Shown piece by piece: positions 34,146 through 46,355 of a stretch of 64,000 bases of DNA. The position numbers were made by a program, and so were the translations under genes. Every line of letters begins with the position of its first letter. Within the stretch, counting starts at the first letter, position 1. The notes under the pieces were generated by a model, which had not been told where the DNA came from, searched no databases, and worked only from the letters and a program-made list of their open reading frames with translations. The stretch is from Halicephalobus mephisto (Eukaryota; Nematoda; Chromadorea; Rhabditida; Panagrolaimidae): positions 868,001-932,000 of the forward strand of contig SWDT01000002.1 of NCBI GenBank assembly GCA_009193035.1, written 5' to 3'.

Positions 34146-37100
34146 ATGATGAGAAGTAACTCCTTGCTTTGGGAGCAGTTCACGACTCAAAGAGAAAAAC
34201 TGATTTTGAATCTTCGACAAAAACTTTCGAAAAACATGAGTAACTTAATTGGACATGAACAGACGGCCGATGTGATTCTGGTGGCGGCGGACGGAAACAA
34301 GATGCCGGCTCATGTGTGTATCCTCAGGCAACGAGCCCCGGTCTTCTTCAACAGACACATCGCCCCGACTCTTGAAGCTAGGAATTTAAGAAATCCGAAA
34401 CCAGGGAAACCACTGGAAATAGCCGTGGGGGATGTGGATTCTGCTGGATTATCGTTCTTCATCAAGTCGGTTTATACCGATGACGAAATAGTCGCTTTAG
34501 GCCCAGTTGAGGAAGACACAAAAGATCGAGGTTCGTTTTGGTTTCATATATCAATTTTGGTTTTTGACCAATATTGAGGGGAACTAACCCCAGGAAATCC
34601 AAAAAGAAACCCAGAAGGCCGAATCTGTGATCAGTGGCCAGTGGGTTTCTTACTTTAGGGACGTTGTTTGACTTTTCTGAAACGTTTTGCTTATTTTTTA
34701 TATATCAAATTGGAAGTTCAGGAAGACTCCAGAATTCTTCAGATTCTAAGCAAGGATTTTGAAGCTTTTGATAACCTTATGGGAACTTCTAGAATCTTCC
34801 AAAATCTCACAGGGATTTAGAATCAACATCTGAAATCCAGGATTTTGGAAGACTCAAGAAGGTTCTGGAAGTTCGTCTCGAGGTTATTTCGCAACCATGT
34901 TCGTTCTTTATTTTCTGCATACATCAAATCGGAATTTCAGAGAAATTTTAGATTCTGGAAGATTCTGAAACCGTCGGAAATTTTATAAAAATTTGAAACT
35001 TTCTAAAATCTCTTTAAAACTTCTGAAATCTCCCAGAACCATCTGAAATCTAAGATTCTGGAGGTTTTTGAAAGTTTTTTTTCTAAACAATTTAATTTTT
35101 TAAATTTTAAAACTTTTTAATGTTATTTTAAAATTTATTTTATTGATGAATTATTTTTCAGAATCCCCAGGACCGTCCTCCAATGATAACTTCGAAATCG
35201 ACGACGAATATGATCAACCTCCGGCGCCGTCTAGTGCAAGATCCCAGAAATCCGACAAGGATGTAACTCCACGAGGACCTTCTTCGTCAACGGATTCCCC
35301 AAAGAAATCTCTTCCAAGAGAAAAAGATTCTGGATTTCATCAACCAAATTCGCTGGATAAAGATCGAGAAGAGCCGATCATGACTTCGTTCAGGGAGCTG
35401 GCTTCTGATTCTCCCATGTGCACTTCCAATTATTCCGAAAGAAGTCAGTACGAAATTTTAGAAGAAGACGAAAACGATCCAGAAGTTGCTGCTTTCGGTG
35501 AGAATTATGATATATGAAAATCAAAAATAAGTTTTCTGAAATAATTTCGAAATTAATTTTCAGAAACCTCCAAAAATCGAGAATTCGGTGAATTTTCGAA
35601 GTTTTCGTAGTTTTTTTGAGTATTTCGGAATGTTTAATAAAATTCTGAAAATTCCAAAGTTTCGAAATTTTAATTTCATATATGAAAATTTTAAAAATGA
35701 AAATTTTGAAAAAATTTTTCGAAGTGAATTTTTAAAAATTTCCAGAATTTGGAATTTCAGAAGTTCGTTCTGGGAATTTCTACTGGATTCTGGAGGATTG
35801 TAGGATATCTACTGGATTCTGGAAGGATTTAAGAATATCCATTGAATTCTGGAGGATTCTAAAAAATTCCATCAAATTTTTGAAATTTTTGGAATCTTCA
35901 ATGAGATTCTGGAAAATTTCAGAAGTTTTTATTGAATTTTAGAAGATTTTCGAACGTGATTCTGAGAGATTCTAAAAAATTTCGAAATTTTCAAAGATCC
36001 TAGAAATTAAAAAAATTGTTTTTTTTATAAAATTACTTTTAAAATCCTTGGATTACAGGTCATCATGGAAAATTCATCAGATTAGAGGATTCTGGAATCG
36101 TTTCTGGCTCGGTTGGGTCTACTTCAAGAACCGAATCTCCGACGAAAAGAAAATCTTCGACGAAAATTTTTCCGATGTTTATTGGATTCACAGGAGAATA
36201 TGAAATGAGTCAATCGATGCCAGAGGCGTTTTCTCAATCACCGTATTCTTCTAATCAAACACTTTCTGTTGGGTCCGTCAGAGGCCGGGCTATGCTGGCC
36301 AGAAGGCTCTCGATGAGCTCGTTGACCTCCTTGACCTCCATCGACGTGACCCCGACGACAGAACCCCTGCCCCCGATGATCGACAAAGTTCCGTGTTCAA
36401 AATTAGCGAAAGATTTATTGGAAATGTATCGAAAAAACGAAGATACAGATACCGTAATCGTCACAAATGATGGTGAACTTCATGGTCACAGATGTGTCCT
36501 CTGGGCCACGTGTCCTTCGATAAGAAATATTTTAAAAAAATCAAACAAAATTGAACTCAAAGGATTCTCCAGAAATGCTGTTGATTTTCTTTTATGTTTT
36601 TTATATGGAGGATTGACGTGTATTCCAGATGACGTGGAAGTCTGGGAAATTGTGACTCTCGCGAATCATCTGGGAATCGAGGAATTGGCTCAAATAGCGG
36701 CTCTTCATCTGAAGACCCACAAATGTCACTTTTTTCACAGGGTAAGTTATGAAGTTTCAAATTTAAGATTCTGTAGAAACTTCTAGAATCTGAATAAAAA
36801 TTCAAAAATTTTTTAATTTTATAGAAAATTCTGAAAGTTATTTAAAATTTTCGAAAATTTCTATAATCTGAATAAAAATTCAAAAATTTTTTAATTTTAT
36901 AAAAAATTCTAAAAGTTGTCTAAAATTTTCGAGAATTTCTATAATCTGAATAAAAATTCAAAAATTTTTTAATTTTATAAAAAATTCCGAAAGTTATCTA
37001 AAATTTTCGAGATTTTCTATAATCTGAATAAAAATTCAAAAATTTTTTAATTTTATAAAAAATTCTAAAAGTTGTCTAAAATTTTCGAAAATTTCTAGAT

Positions 37101-39556
37101 TCTGAATAAAAATTGAAAAATCTTTGAAAATTTTAAAAGTTATCTAAATTTTTTGGAAATTTAGAATGAATTTCGAAAAGATTCAAAGAAATCTCATATA
37201 ATAGTGATTTTAAATATTATAATGATGATTAAATAATTTTTTTAATAAAATTATTAATTTTTAAAAAATGATTATTAAGTTATTTAAAAAAATTATTGAT
37301 TTAAAAATAATTATTAAATAATTTTTTAATAAGATTATTAATTTTTAAAAAATGAGTATTAAGCAATTTTAAAAAATATTATTAATTTGAAAATAATAAT
37401 TATTAAGTAATTTCTTAATAAAATTATTAATTTTTAAAAAATAATTGATTTGAAAATAATAATTATTAAATAATTTTTTAAAAATACTATTAATTTTTAA
37501 AAATACTATTAATTTTTTAAAAATAATTGATTTGAAAATAATTATTAAATAATTTATTAATAAGATTATTGATTTTTTTTAAATAATTGATTTGAAAATA
37601 ATCATTATTAAATAATTTTTTAATAAGATTATTGATTTTTTAAAAATACTATTATTTTTTTAAAAATAATTGATTTGAAAATAATCATTAAATAATTTTC
37701 GATTAATTTCAGCCTTGTGCAACATGTGTTTCTGCAGTTTTCGACGCCCTTCCGCAATTCAAGTGCATTAAGTGTCTTTCTTCCTTGTATAATGAAGCCC
37801 TCCAATGGCAAGCCAAACATTTTTCCAGGATTTGGAAAGGTCGGGTCTTTCTTCATCTGAACGAAGATTGGCAAAAAGAATGTCGAGATGCTTTAATTTC
37901 GGATATCAGCGAAGAATCCATCATCGACGTTCTTCTTGGATGTGAAAAACTTCAAGCTTCGCTTCCGAGGATTAAATCTGCTCAATTGGCGGATGTTGTT
38001 CAAGGTCTTGTTTTTGATGTTGTGGAATATTGTACGGATTTTTTGATATCTTCTTTCGATCTTGTCGTTGGATCGAAGGCTTTCAAGTCCCATGGAAGAG
38101 GATTGGCCTTGAATCTGGCGCTTCTGGAGGACATCCTGCCGAGCTTGGTCCATTCCCTCTCTGCCGAAACCGCCATCAGGACGTTCGTGACTTTGAGGGA
38201 TTTACTTATTGAAATTTCTCAAGAATTTGAAAAATCGCCTAAAAAAAAATCAGATTTTTTAAATCTTCCATTTAATGAATACAGTCAAAAATTCATAAAT
38301 TTAGTCAGAAGATTATTCGAATCCACAGATAAACATCTACTTCATTATGCGTATTCAATCGTGAAATCCGACGTCTACGATCTCCTGACAAAAGACGAAC
38401 AACAAAGAATCGAAGAAGCAGGAATATTCGTCGAAATGAGAATGCCTAGGGCACCACCTCCGAAATTAACGTCGTTCAACAGGACTTACAAAAGATCCTC
38501 CAGTGTCGGGGTCGGGGTAGGGTCCTTCGGGAGACACGACCGAACCCGGTCCTTGGAGAGATCAAGACCCATCATTTCTCAAGTCATCGAAGCCAGTGAA
38601 AAAGAGGAACTTGCTAGAGAAAAAAGTTTCATTGATGTAAGTTTTATTAAAAAAATTAAAATATTTTTTAAATTTCAAAATTTCCGCAAAAAATTAAAAA
38701 ACTTTGAAAATGAAAAAAACGGCAAATTTTTATTTTTTATGATTTTTAAATTTCAAACATTCGTGTCGAAACAATTTTTAAGTTTTATAGTATTATTTGT
38801 TTTTTAATAATTTTAAAAATTCAGACTCATCGAAGAGTAAATTCGATGAAAAATCAAACTTCTGATGCTCCTCAACCTTCTGAATCCCCAGTCCCAAAAC
38901 CGACCGAAATTCAGAAACCTCGTCAATCTGCTTCTCAAACATCCACGAAAATTCCCGTTCCAAATTCAGGAAACATTTCTCGAGAATCTGTTTCGCCTTT
39001 GATTTCTCGAAAAATTAAAGAAAAACAGACTCCAGACAAGGACCCTAAACTTGTTTCCATCGACAAACCTATTCACAAAAAAGGTCCACCTCCTGTCAAA
39101 AAACCTACCGTAATTCATAATACTCCAAAAAATCCAGAACAATTTGTATCTGAAAGACAAACAACTCATACAATAATTACAGTACAACAACATAAAGAAA
39201 TGGGACTTGATCCCAAGGATCTCGGAGTTCCTACAGTATTAGATTCACCTAAATCCAAACCAAAATCTGTCGTTAGACCAATGCCCAAGAACCCACCTCT
39301 AGCCGCAACAGCTCCAGTCACTTCAATATTGCCTCAGGCAACGACAAAATCAGAAACAGTAATTCCCAATTCTCTCAGAGGTCGTCCAAGTAGTGCAAAA
39401 ACCGGACAAGAAATCCCTTCATCCACTACACTTCGACAAAAACCAAAATCTGCTGCTTTATCCCGTCCAACGGCTTCATCATCAGCAAAAACGGCGGTTT
39501 CCGAAAGGTCAAAACGGGCTACTGTAGAATCCAAAATCCCCAAAGTCCGTGCTTGA
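34146..39556 (+). CDS. BTBD8: Double-BTB protein, BTBD8-like
   Basis: Six exons: 34146-34530, 35162-35497, 35564-35587 (24-base microexon), 36059-36741, 37713-38636, 38825-39556 (about 1027 residues, phases agree). First BTB near residues 30-125: ADVILVAADGNKMPAHVCIL...VFFNRHI. A Ser/Asp-rich linker follows. Second BTB near 290-400: DTDTVIVTNDGELHGHRCVL...IELKGFSRNAVDFLLCFLYGG. Next is a CATC...CIKC motif that may bind zinc, then a BACK-like helical region and a long disordered Ser/Pro/Lys tail. Two BTBs plus a helical region and disordered tail match vertebrate BTBD8, a clathrin-coat-associated endocytic factor; the assignment rests on architecture. Large introns hold tandem repeats. The 3' end nearly meets that of HPD. 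Confidence 0.75.
36787..37125. repeat. 78-bp tandem repeat in an intron
   Basis: AATCTGAATAAAAATTCAAA recurs at about 36787, 36865, 36943, 37021 and 37098, with a 78-base period. It lies in intron 4 of the BTB gene. AT-rich AATTATTAAATAATTTTTTA repeats follow to 37700. Confidence 0.85.
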
Positions 39557-39597
39557 GTAACTTTAAACTGACAAATAATAAAAAATAAAAAACAATT

Positions 39598-42552
39598 CTA
39601 ATCTGATTCAACTAAAGTTCCTCTCTTTTTTTGTTCTTCTTCAACGGCTTCAAACAAGGCTTTGAAGTTGCCGGCACCAAAACCCTAAAATTTAAATTTA
39701 AAAAACAATTTTAAAAAATATAAATTTTCCTTAAAAAAGCAATTTTAAAAAATATAAATAAAAAATTACAATTTTTGATAAATTTCAAAAAGTACAAATT
39801 TTCCAAAAATAACTTTAAAAAATAAATTTAAAAAATATAAATTTTCTAAAAATATAAAATTAAAATTACTTACGTTGAAATTATGTCTCTGGATGACTTC
39901 AATAAAGAGACTAGGTCTGTCTTGCATCGGTTTCGTGAAAATTTGCAATAAATATCCGTTTTCGTCGAAATCAACCAACAACTTAAGTCTTCTAATGTCC
40001 TTCAAATCCTCATCCACTCGAAAATTTCTCGATATTAATCTTTTTTCTAACATATCATAGTATGAATCCGGAATATCAAGGAAAATCACTCCTCTTTTCC
40101 TCATTTCATCCACAGCTGTAACAATGTCAGATACCTTGAAAGCAATGTGTTGAATTCCAGGACCTCCATGAAAATCCAAAAATTCTTGAACTTGTCCTCT
40201 TTTTTTAGAAATCCCTGACACTGGTTCAACCAAGGTTATTTGGACTTCATTTGAGGAATTAGACACAATTTGGGCCTTCAGAGCGGAGTAGCTTGTGTGA
40301 ACTTGATTGTCATCTATCGACCTGAAATTAAATTTTAAAAATCATCATATTATAAAAATCACTTTTTTTATAAAATTATTTTGACAAAAACCTTTGGAAA
40401 TTAAAGTAGTAAGTTATTCAACAATTTCTTAATTAATTTTTCAAAAATGCACTATATTTAGGTAAATTTAGAAAGTTCTAGATTAGATATATCAAGTACA
40501 AAGACTTCTGAACCTTCGAGAGTTAAAGGTTATATAAAAATAATTACAAATATTTAAAAAATCATAAATAACATCAAAATAAACCCCCATCAAAAGTAAG
40601 TCACTTTGGTTATTAAATATGAAATTAAAATTAAACAATAAAAATAATATTAAGATTAAAAAATATATAAAATTAAATTGCTTTGACTCCAGAAGTCGAG
40701 TCGGTACAAAATATACCGTAAAAGCGATAGATTAAATTGAATAATTTGGACGTTTTTTATTCAATTTCAAAAGGATATGTAATACGAAAAAACCCTAGTT
40801 TCCGTTCTTGATTTGGCTGCAGTCGGATTTAGGAGATAAGGATAAAGAAAATCCAAGAGCTCCTTATCCGGATTTCAAGAAGCAAAAGTGAACAATTGAC
40901 ACCTATCTTCGTTACTGACGACATTAGATACAAAAATAAAACCAACCAAAATCTATGCAAATTTAGGATCTTGTTGTACCAGTCAGCAACAAAACTAGTC
41001 GTGTCCTCGGCGTAGTTCTCAACGACGTGATCTAAGGAGTCAACAAAAATAGGACCTAAGTTCTTTGACAATTCAAAGTTTTCCACAGGAACGAATCCAG
41101 GCAGAAATATCCCTTTGTAGTCGATATTTTGGATCAAAGAATGAACAATATTCCCGGCTGGACCTGCGATTTTTGCAACCTTTACTGAACCAAATTCGTC
41201 TTTGATCAACTTAACTGCCTCCAAAACACGACCCCCTTGATCCTCAATCGCCTAAATAATACCAATTAAAAATCATGTAAATAATGAAATTAAACCTTGA
41301 CTAATTCATCCACATCATCTACAGTATAGGCCACATCTTTGATAAAATCGCCATGGACGGAAATTTCTTTATCTATGTCTTCTACAGTAGGAGTCAGGGA
41401 GCATTTGAACACAAGAATCACCTGGAATTTCCAAAAAATAATAAAATTTAAAATAATTTTTTTAAAATAAAATTCAAAAATAAGTTTTTTTTATAAAATT
41501 CAAAGATTTTTAGGAATGAAAATAATTTACATCTAAATTTCGGTTTTGTAATTTTACGATTTCGTAATAAATAATAAAAATAAATCCTTTTACAAAGTGG
41601 TCCCGACGTGAATTTCTAAAATTTATTCAAAAAAGTAGTCTAACGACGGTTTCATGTAATGATTAATTTACGATTTTATTTATTTTCGTGACCGGTCATA
41701 TAAAAATATTTTTATGCAATTTTTAGGATTTGTTGGAAATTAAAATAACAGTCCACGTGATTATTTCGTTATTTTTAAACATTTTGAAGAAAATTATTTA
41801 TAAAAATCAAAAATGAGCCCACTTTGGCAACGAAGAAACTAGACGTCCGGTGTTTCGTATTACCAAAGTTGGAGGTCAAAATTTGAATGTTTGTGTTGAA
41901 AAACATCCATAATTTTTCTAATTTTAAAAATCTGTTTTATCAAAATTGATGATTGAAAATTAACTCGATTTTTAAAGTTCAAACATGACTCAAGTTGCGT
42001 TTTAACACAAAAAATTCAAATTTTAACCTCGAATTTTGATCTTCAACTTTGATAACACAAAAAATAGATTATTTTTCACCAAAAGTGGATATTTTTAGTT
42101 TTCTTGAAGCAAATTTCCGAAACTTGTTAGAAACTGGAAAATCGGCTCACGTGATTTCGTCATTTTTACATAATTTCGTAATGTTTTAGAAACATCCTAC
42201 TAAGATGAGTCTAGTAGCCCCAGGGGGCGGGGTACAGCACCCCTGTCTACCCTCGAAAGGAAGAGTCATATATGAACTCGTGACACACATCGGAGCTGTC
42301 ATCAAAACAACCCCCAGAAAATCAATTTTTCAGTAATTGTAAAAATAAAACTTGCTTTTCCGTTTTTAACAGCGATTTCGTTTGTTTTCCAATTTTTCGA
42401 TCTTCTTTCAGCAAATTTTTCGAATCCGAAGTTGCAACAATACCAAAAACTGGCCTAAAATATTAAATTTAAACAATTTTAAATGAAAATAAACAAACCT
42501 GAAGGGCATTAGTAACCCAGAATTCGACATGATGAAAACTGCGAAGCTCCAT
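39598..42552 (-). CDS. hpd-1: 4-Hydroxyphenylpyruvate dioxygenase
   Basis: Six exons: 42552-42499, 42454-42356, 41421-41296, 41251-40947, 40321-39874, 39684-39598 (372 residues, phases 0,0,0,2,0). Converts 4-hydroxyphenylpyruvate to homogentisate in tyrosine breakdown, using Fe(II). The three iron ligands are in their expected settings: His in VHGDFIKDVAYTV, His in GPGIQHIAFKV, Glu in FIEVIQR. Other hallmarks are FHHVEFWVTNA at the start, HTSYSAL, VDFDENGYLLQIFTKP and the final GFGAGNFKALFEAVEEEQ. Exon 2 ends AAA|GCAAGT, so intron 2 is a GC-AG intron of about 930 bases; no GT donor nearby gives the family sequence. The start is the first ATG before FHHVEFW and is slightly shorter than in vertebrates. 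Confidence 0.95.
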
Positions 42553-42776
42553 GGACCCGAGCAAAGAACAGCCAAAATGATCTTTTTCGTCTGCACACTT
42601 ACCAGTTTTTCTCACGACAAAAAGAACGATTTGAGCAAAGCGAATTTGTCCGTTTCCACCCTCTTTCACGGTTGTTCCAGAAATCTCATAATCTTGCTTG
42701 TGGACTGCATAATCCAATCGTCAACACCGGGATTAATGACTTTTGTAAGTGTGAAGAAATCGGAATTGTTGAGTGT

Positions 42777-43620
42777 TTAATTTCGTGCTGAGATCCGATT
42801 TCCCGTTGCCTGCGTCAATTATTTTTCGTACTGTTTTTGTGGTTTTTAGTCGTGATTTCCGTGTCGATTTCGCAATTTCCCCGTATCGTATGATTTCATT
42901 AATGTTAGCACTGATCACTTTTGTAGGCATACAAGAGTCAGGACTACTTAACGTTTGATTTCGTGCCGAGACCCGATTTGTCCTTTTTCGCACTGTTCCT
43001 ATAGTTTTAAATCACTTTTATATATCAATTTCATAGTTTCCATGTTTCACAACTCCTCCATCAATATTGAGATTAAAGTACTTCATAAGGTTGGGGATTT
43101 TGCATATTTTAGTGCTTAATTTCGTGCTGAAATCTGGTTTGCCTTCATTCCGACCAATTTGTCCTTTTTCGCAGTTTCTCTCATTTCTAATCGTTGTTTT
43201 TATATCGATTTCGTAATTTTTATTAACCCCGTGATATTTTCATCAACATCATATTTGGTTTTTCGCATCCCTTCAAAGATTGTTATTCCTAATTTCATCC
43301 CAGCCTGATTTACCATTATTTGGGTTAATCTTTCCTTTTCCGTTATGTTAAATTTTTATAATTATATCGATTTCATAATTACTATAAATCCCATAATTTT
43401 GTCACTGAAACTAGGATTAAAGTACCCGGTAAGAATATAAAATTCGAAAACGTCGAAAGTTTAATTTCGTGCCGAGAACCAATTTGCCGTTGCCTGTATT
43501 GATTCGTCCGCTTTTGTGCTGGTTCTGTCGTGTCCAGTTTCGTTTTACTCTTGTGTTTATATCAATCTTACTGCATTTCCCCCGATTTTACTTGCTAACT
43601 TATCTTACCAAGTGTGTTTT
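42777..43620. repeat. Five repeats of about 170 bp upstream of the CCCH gene
   Basis: The segment TTTAATTTCGTGCTGAGATC plus CGATTTGCCGTTGCCTG-like sequence recurs at about 42777, 42953, 43116, 43288 and 43459 (spacings 163-176). Each unit also contains TATATATCGATTTCGTAATT and a preceding ATTAAAGTACTTTTGTAAG-like part. The array fills the divergent gap between HPD and the ZC3H10-like gene. No ORF is seen. Confidence 0.8.
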
Positions 43621-43623
43621 CAG
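43614..43623 (+). promoter_or_regulatory. Splice (trans-splice?) acceptor upstream of CCCH gene
   Basis: GTGTTTTCAG ends 13 bases before the ATG at 43637, the expected position for a spliced-leader addition site. Confidence 0.55.
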
Positions 43624-43636
43624 ATTGTGATTCAAA

Positions 43637-44623
43637 ATGGCGGAAGACAACGGAGTTGTTGATGTCAAGAAAGAGGAACCTTCTCAGGAAAACGGGAATT
43701 TCAACAATGATCCTCCAAATGGAAAGCCTCAGGGTAGTGGAGGAGGAAATAAGAGAGGTGGCAATAACAAAGAAGGAGTGGACGTGTGTCGTGACTATCT
43801 CAATGGAATCTGTGCCAGGGGAAATCGCTGCCGGTTCCGTCATCCCCCAGATGAAGGAGGAAAAGAACAAGGAATTGTACCATATACGTTCTGTATCGAT
43901 TTCCAGGTTAGTTATAGGCGCTGCACGACGTTTTTAGCATCATTGTTGTATATCTTATATATGAATGCGATGCTTGCTTTTTAGAACCGCGGATGCTTCC
44001 GTGAATCGTGTCGATTTGTCCATGCAACAAGCGAAGACGCAGAGCGCTATCAGCGTAAAGGAATTGTTAGCCTGCAACTAGCTCGCGCTATCGCCGCGAC
44101 TTTGACAATCAACGATTCAATCAATGGCATACCAATCTGCAAGGAATTTCAAACAGGGTCATGCTCTCGTGGTGGTAATCGCTGTCGTTATTGGCATGTC
44201 AACGTTGATGAGGAACATGCGGCGCGTCAGAACATGATTCGAATGGGCGGTGTTATGCCGCACCATGGAGGTCCAATGGGTTTCACGCCAGGAATGCGTA
44301 GAGGACCACCACCTGATTTTGATTTTGATCATCCACCTGTTAAACGCGGTGCATATGGACCAAGAATGCCCCCTCCACATCCAGGCATGGGAATGGAACC
44401 AGGTGTCGCTTCACCTTATATTACATCGTTGGAACGACGCAATGCTGAACTTGAGAAGGAGAATGAAGCTCTTCGTCGTGAGCTTGAGCGCGAAAAACAC
44501 CGTTATGAAGACTTGATGGCGCTTTTCAAACAATCCCAACCAGGACACCCTCCTGCTCCCGTTCCTCCACCTCACGGTGATTATGCTGGTGGTTGGTCGC
44601 ATCACGGGCATACTTGGAACTAA
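43637..44623 (+). CDS. ZC3H10: CCCH zinc-finger RNA-binding protein, ZC3H10-like
   Basis: Two exons, 43637-43906 and 43985-44623 (302 residues, phase 0). Three CCCH fingers: CRDYLNGICARGNRCRFRH, then CIDFQNRGCFRESCRFVH, then CKEFQTGSCSRGGNRCRYWH. Their order, and the DAERYQRKG spacer between fingers 2 and 3, correspond to animal ZC3H10. A Gly/Asn-rich N-terminus precedes them. After the fingers is a Pro/Gly/Met-rich segment, a coiled coil (LERRNAELEKENEALRRELE) and a His/Pro/Trp C-terminus. Expected to bind RNA in the nucleus. The intron has the TATATATGAATG motif. The downstream gene starts 196 bases after the stop, about 75 after an AATAAA at 44742, which is operon-like spacing. Confidence 0.88.
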
Positions 44624-44819
44624 TTTCGCTCAATTCCATTTGTTTTTTAATTCTCATTTGTTTCCAGTTGAATTCAGTATGATACTTTGATTTTTTCCGT
44701 GATGGAAAAGATCTCGCATTCTTTTTGGTCGATTATTTCGAATAAAGCTTTATGCAAAAGATGGTTGCTAAATTAGAGAGTCGCCTCCTGGGATCGCTTT
44801 ATTACTTTTTTCCGTGATT

Positions 44820-46034
44820 ATGGAGCGCCGAGGCGGAATTAACGAAATAATTGTTGATATAGTTACAGGTAATGTCGGAGGAGATCCTGTAACTCCAGAG
44901 AGAAGAGTGAGTTTGGTTTATGGAAAAGAGGATTTTGTTAATTGAGTTTTTAGATCAATAGGGATGTTCGACTTCATGAACCTGTTCCTGTTGAAAGCGA
45001 TGTAAGATTGATGTCTTCTGAAGTGGATCTGGATGAGAAGTCGGTGTTATGTTTTTGCTTCACGAGCCGTAATGTCTTTCGTTTCGGCTTGAGCGTCTAT
45101 TGGGCTTGGACATTGGTTGCCATTATTGGTAACTCTGAGATTGTCTTCCCTGCTTTGTATATTTTTCCAGTTATTGCTTTTATACTGGCCTTTATTGGGG
45201 CATCAATTAGGACTTTTGAGTTTTTGATGCCGATTCAATTGATGGTCGCATTGGATGGGGTTTGTTTTCTCATATATGGGAGATTACTGTAACTTTGCTT
45301 TCAGTTGATAGCACTGATGGAAATGTTCTTCTTGTTCAGCTTTAGATTAGAAGATAATGATCTGCTGAAAAAGTTTTTGGAAGACAAATGGTACACAAAA
45401 GCTACACAACTGAAAGAGATAAATGCAAGTTATTTTGAAGGGTATCTGATATATCTGATGTTGAAGTTTCTGTACTCGGCTATGATGATAGTGATTATCG
45501 GACAGGAGATGACGAAATTTCGCATGTTGAAGCATTTCGAAATACAGAGGTCTATGTTGTTCAGAAGAGCAAATTGGATTCGAGAACGTCATAGGCAAGT
45601 TATGAATGATGGTGTTCCTCAGAATCGGGGTTTGGAACTCGATTCTCCGTTTTGCTTGGATACTTCTGTTGCTGGATTTCTACCACCTCCGCGGTATGAG
45701 GTAGGTCTTTGTAATTTGACGCACGTTCCTTTTGGTCATCAGTATTGTTGCTAATGGCCTCATATACGTGCGATAGTATGATTAGAACGGTGTTACTCAC
45801 AGTTTGTAAAGTGATTCTGTGAGTGTCAAACGTTTTGAACAGGGATTTGGAGGGTTTTGGTTTAATGATGTTTTTTAGAGCTTGGTAGTGCTGAGAACTC
45901 CAGAAGAAGGAACTCCGCCGCCCTGTTACTCGGCTGATGAAAGGCGTCGACTGGATTTAGGAACAACTGATGGTCCAAAGGACACAGTGTCAACTGATCC
46001 TTCTACAGCGATATCATTATCGTCTTTGGTTTAA
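44820..46034 (+). CDS. Four-TM protein with PPxY motifs (LAPTM-like)
   Basis: Four exons: 44820-44906, 44954-45259, 45305-45700, 45879-46034 (314 residues, all phase 0). A 60-residue polar N-terminus precedes a Cys-containing patch (VLCFCFTSRNVFRFG) and hydrophobic segments SVYWAWTLVAIIGN, IFPVIAFILAFIGAS, IALMEMFFLFSF and YLMLKFLYSAMMIVIIG. The C-terminal tail carries PPPRYE and, in the last exon, PPPCYS. Both are PPxY motifs that bind WW domains of NEDD4-type ubiquitin ligases. Four TMs plus C-terminal PPxY is the plan of LAPTM proteins of late endosomes and lysosomes; sequence similarity is too low to be sure. It probably shares a transcript with the ZC3H10-like gene. Confidence 0.7.
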
Positions 46035-46355
46035 ATTCCACGTGCTCTAAGATGAAAGCTGGTGTATTTAGCTTGAACAGAGATTAAGAATGTGTTTGAT
46101 AACGAAATAGGGATTGTTTTGGAATGAACTTGAATTATGCACAGAAATTGACGGGATAAAGGAGATTAATGAGTACTCGGGAGATGTTGGGGTAGTTTTT
46201 TTTGGGGCATTTCTGGTGTTTTTTAGGGAATTGGTTGAATCTAGAAATTCCAAAGTCAGAGCGAAAAAGCAAAGCCGGAGCTGCTGATAAGACCAATCCG
46301 AGGGGATTAGAGGAAAACTGAGGAATAATCATTTGAGCAATCCATTGTTTGTGAG

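Noticed and set aside
42190..42300. GC-rich patch in HPD intron 2 as an exon or small RNA
   Set aside because: No frame extends the HPD sequence, and no clear box C/D or H/ACA features were found.
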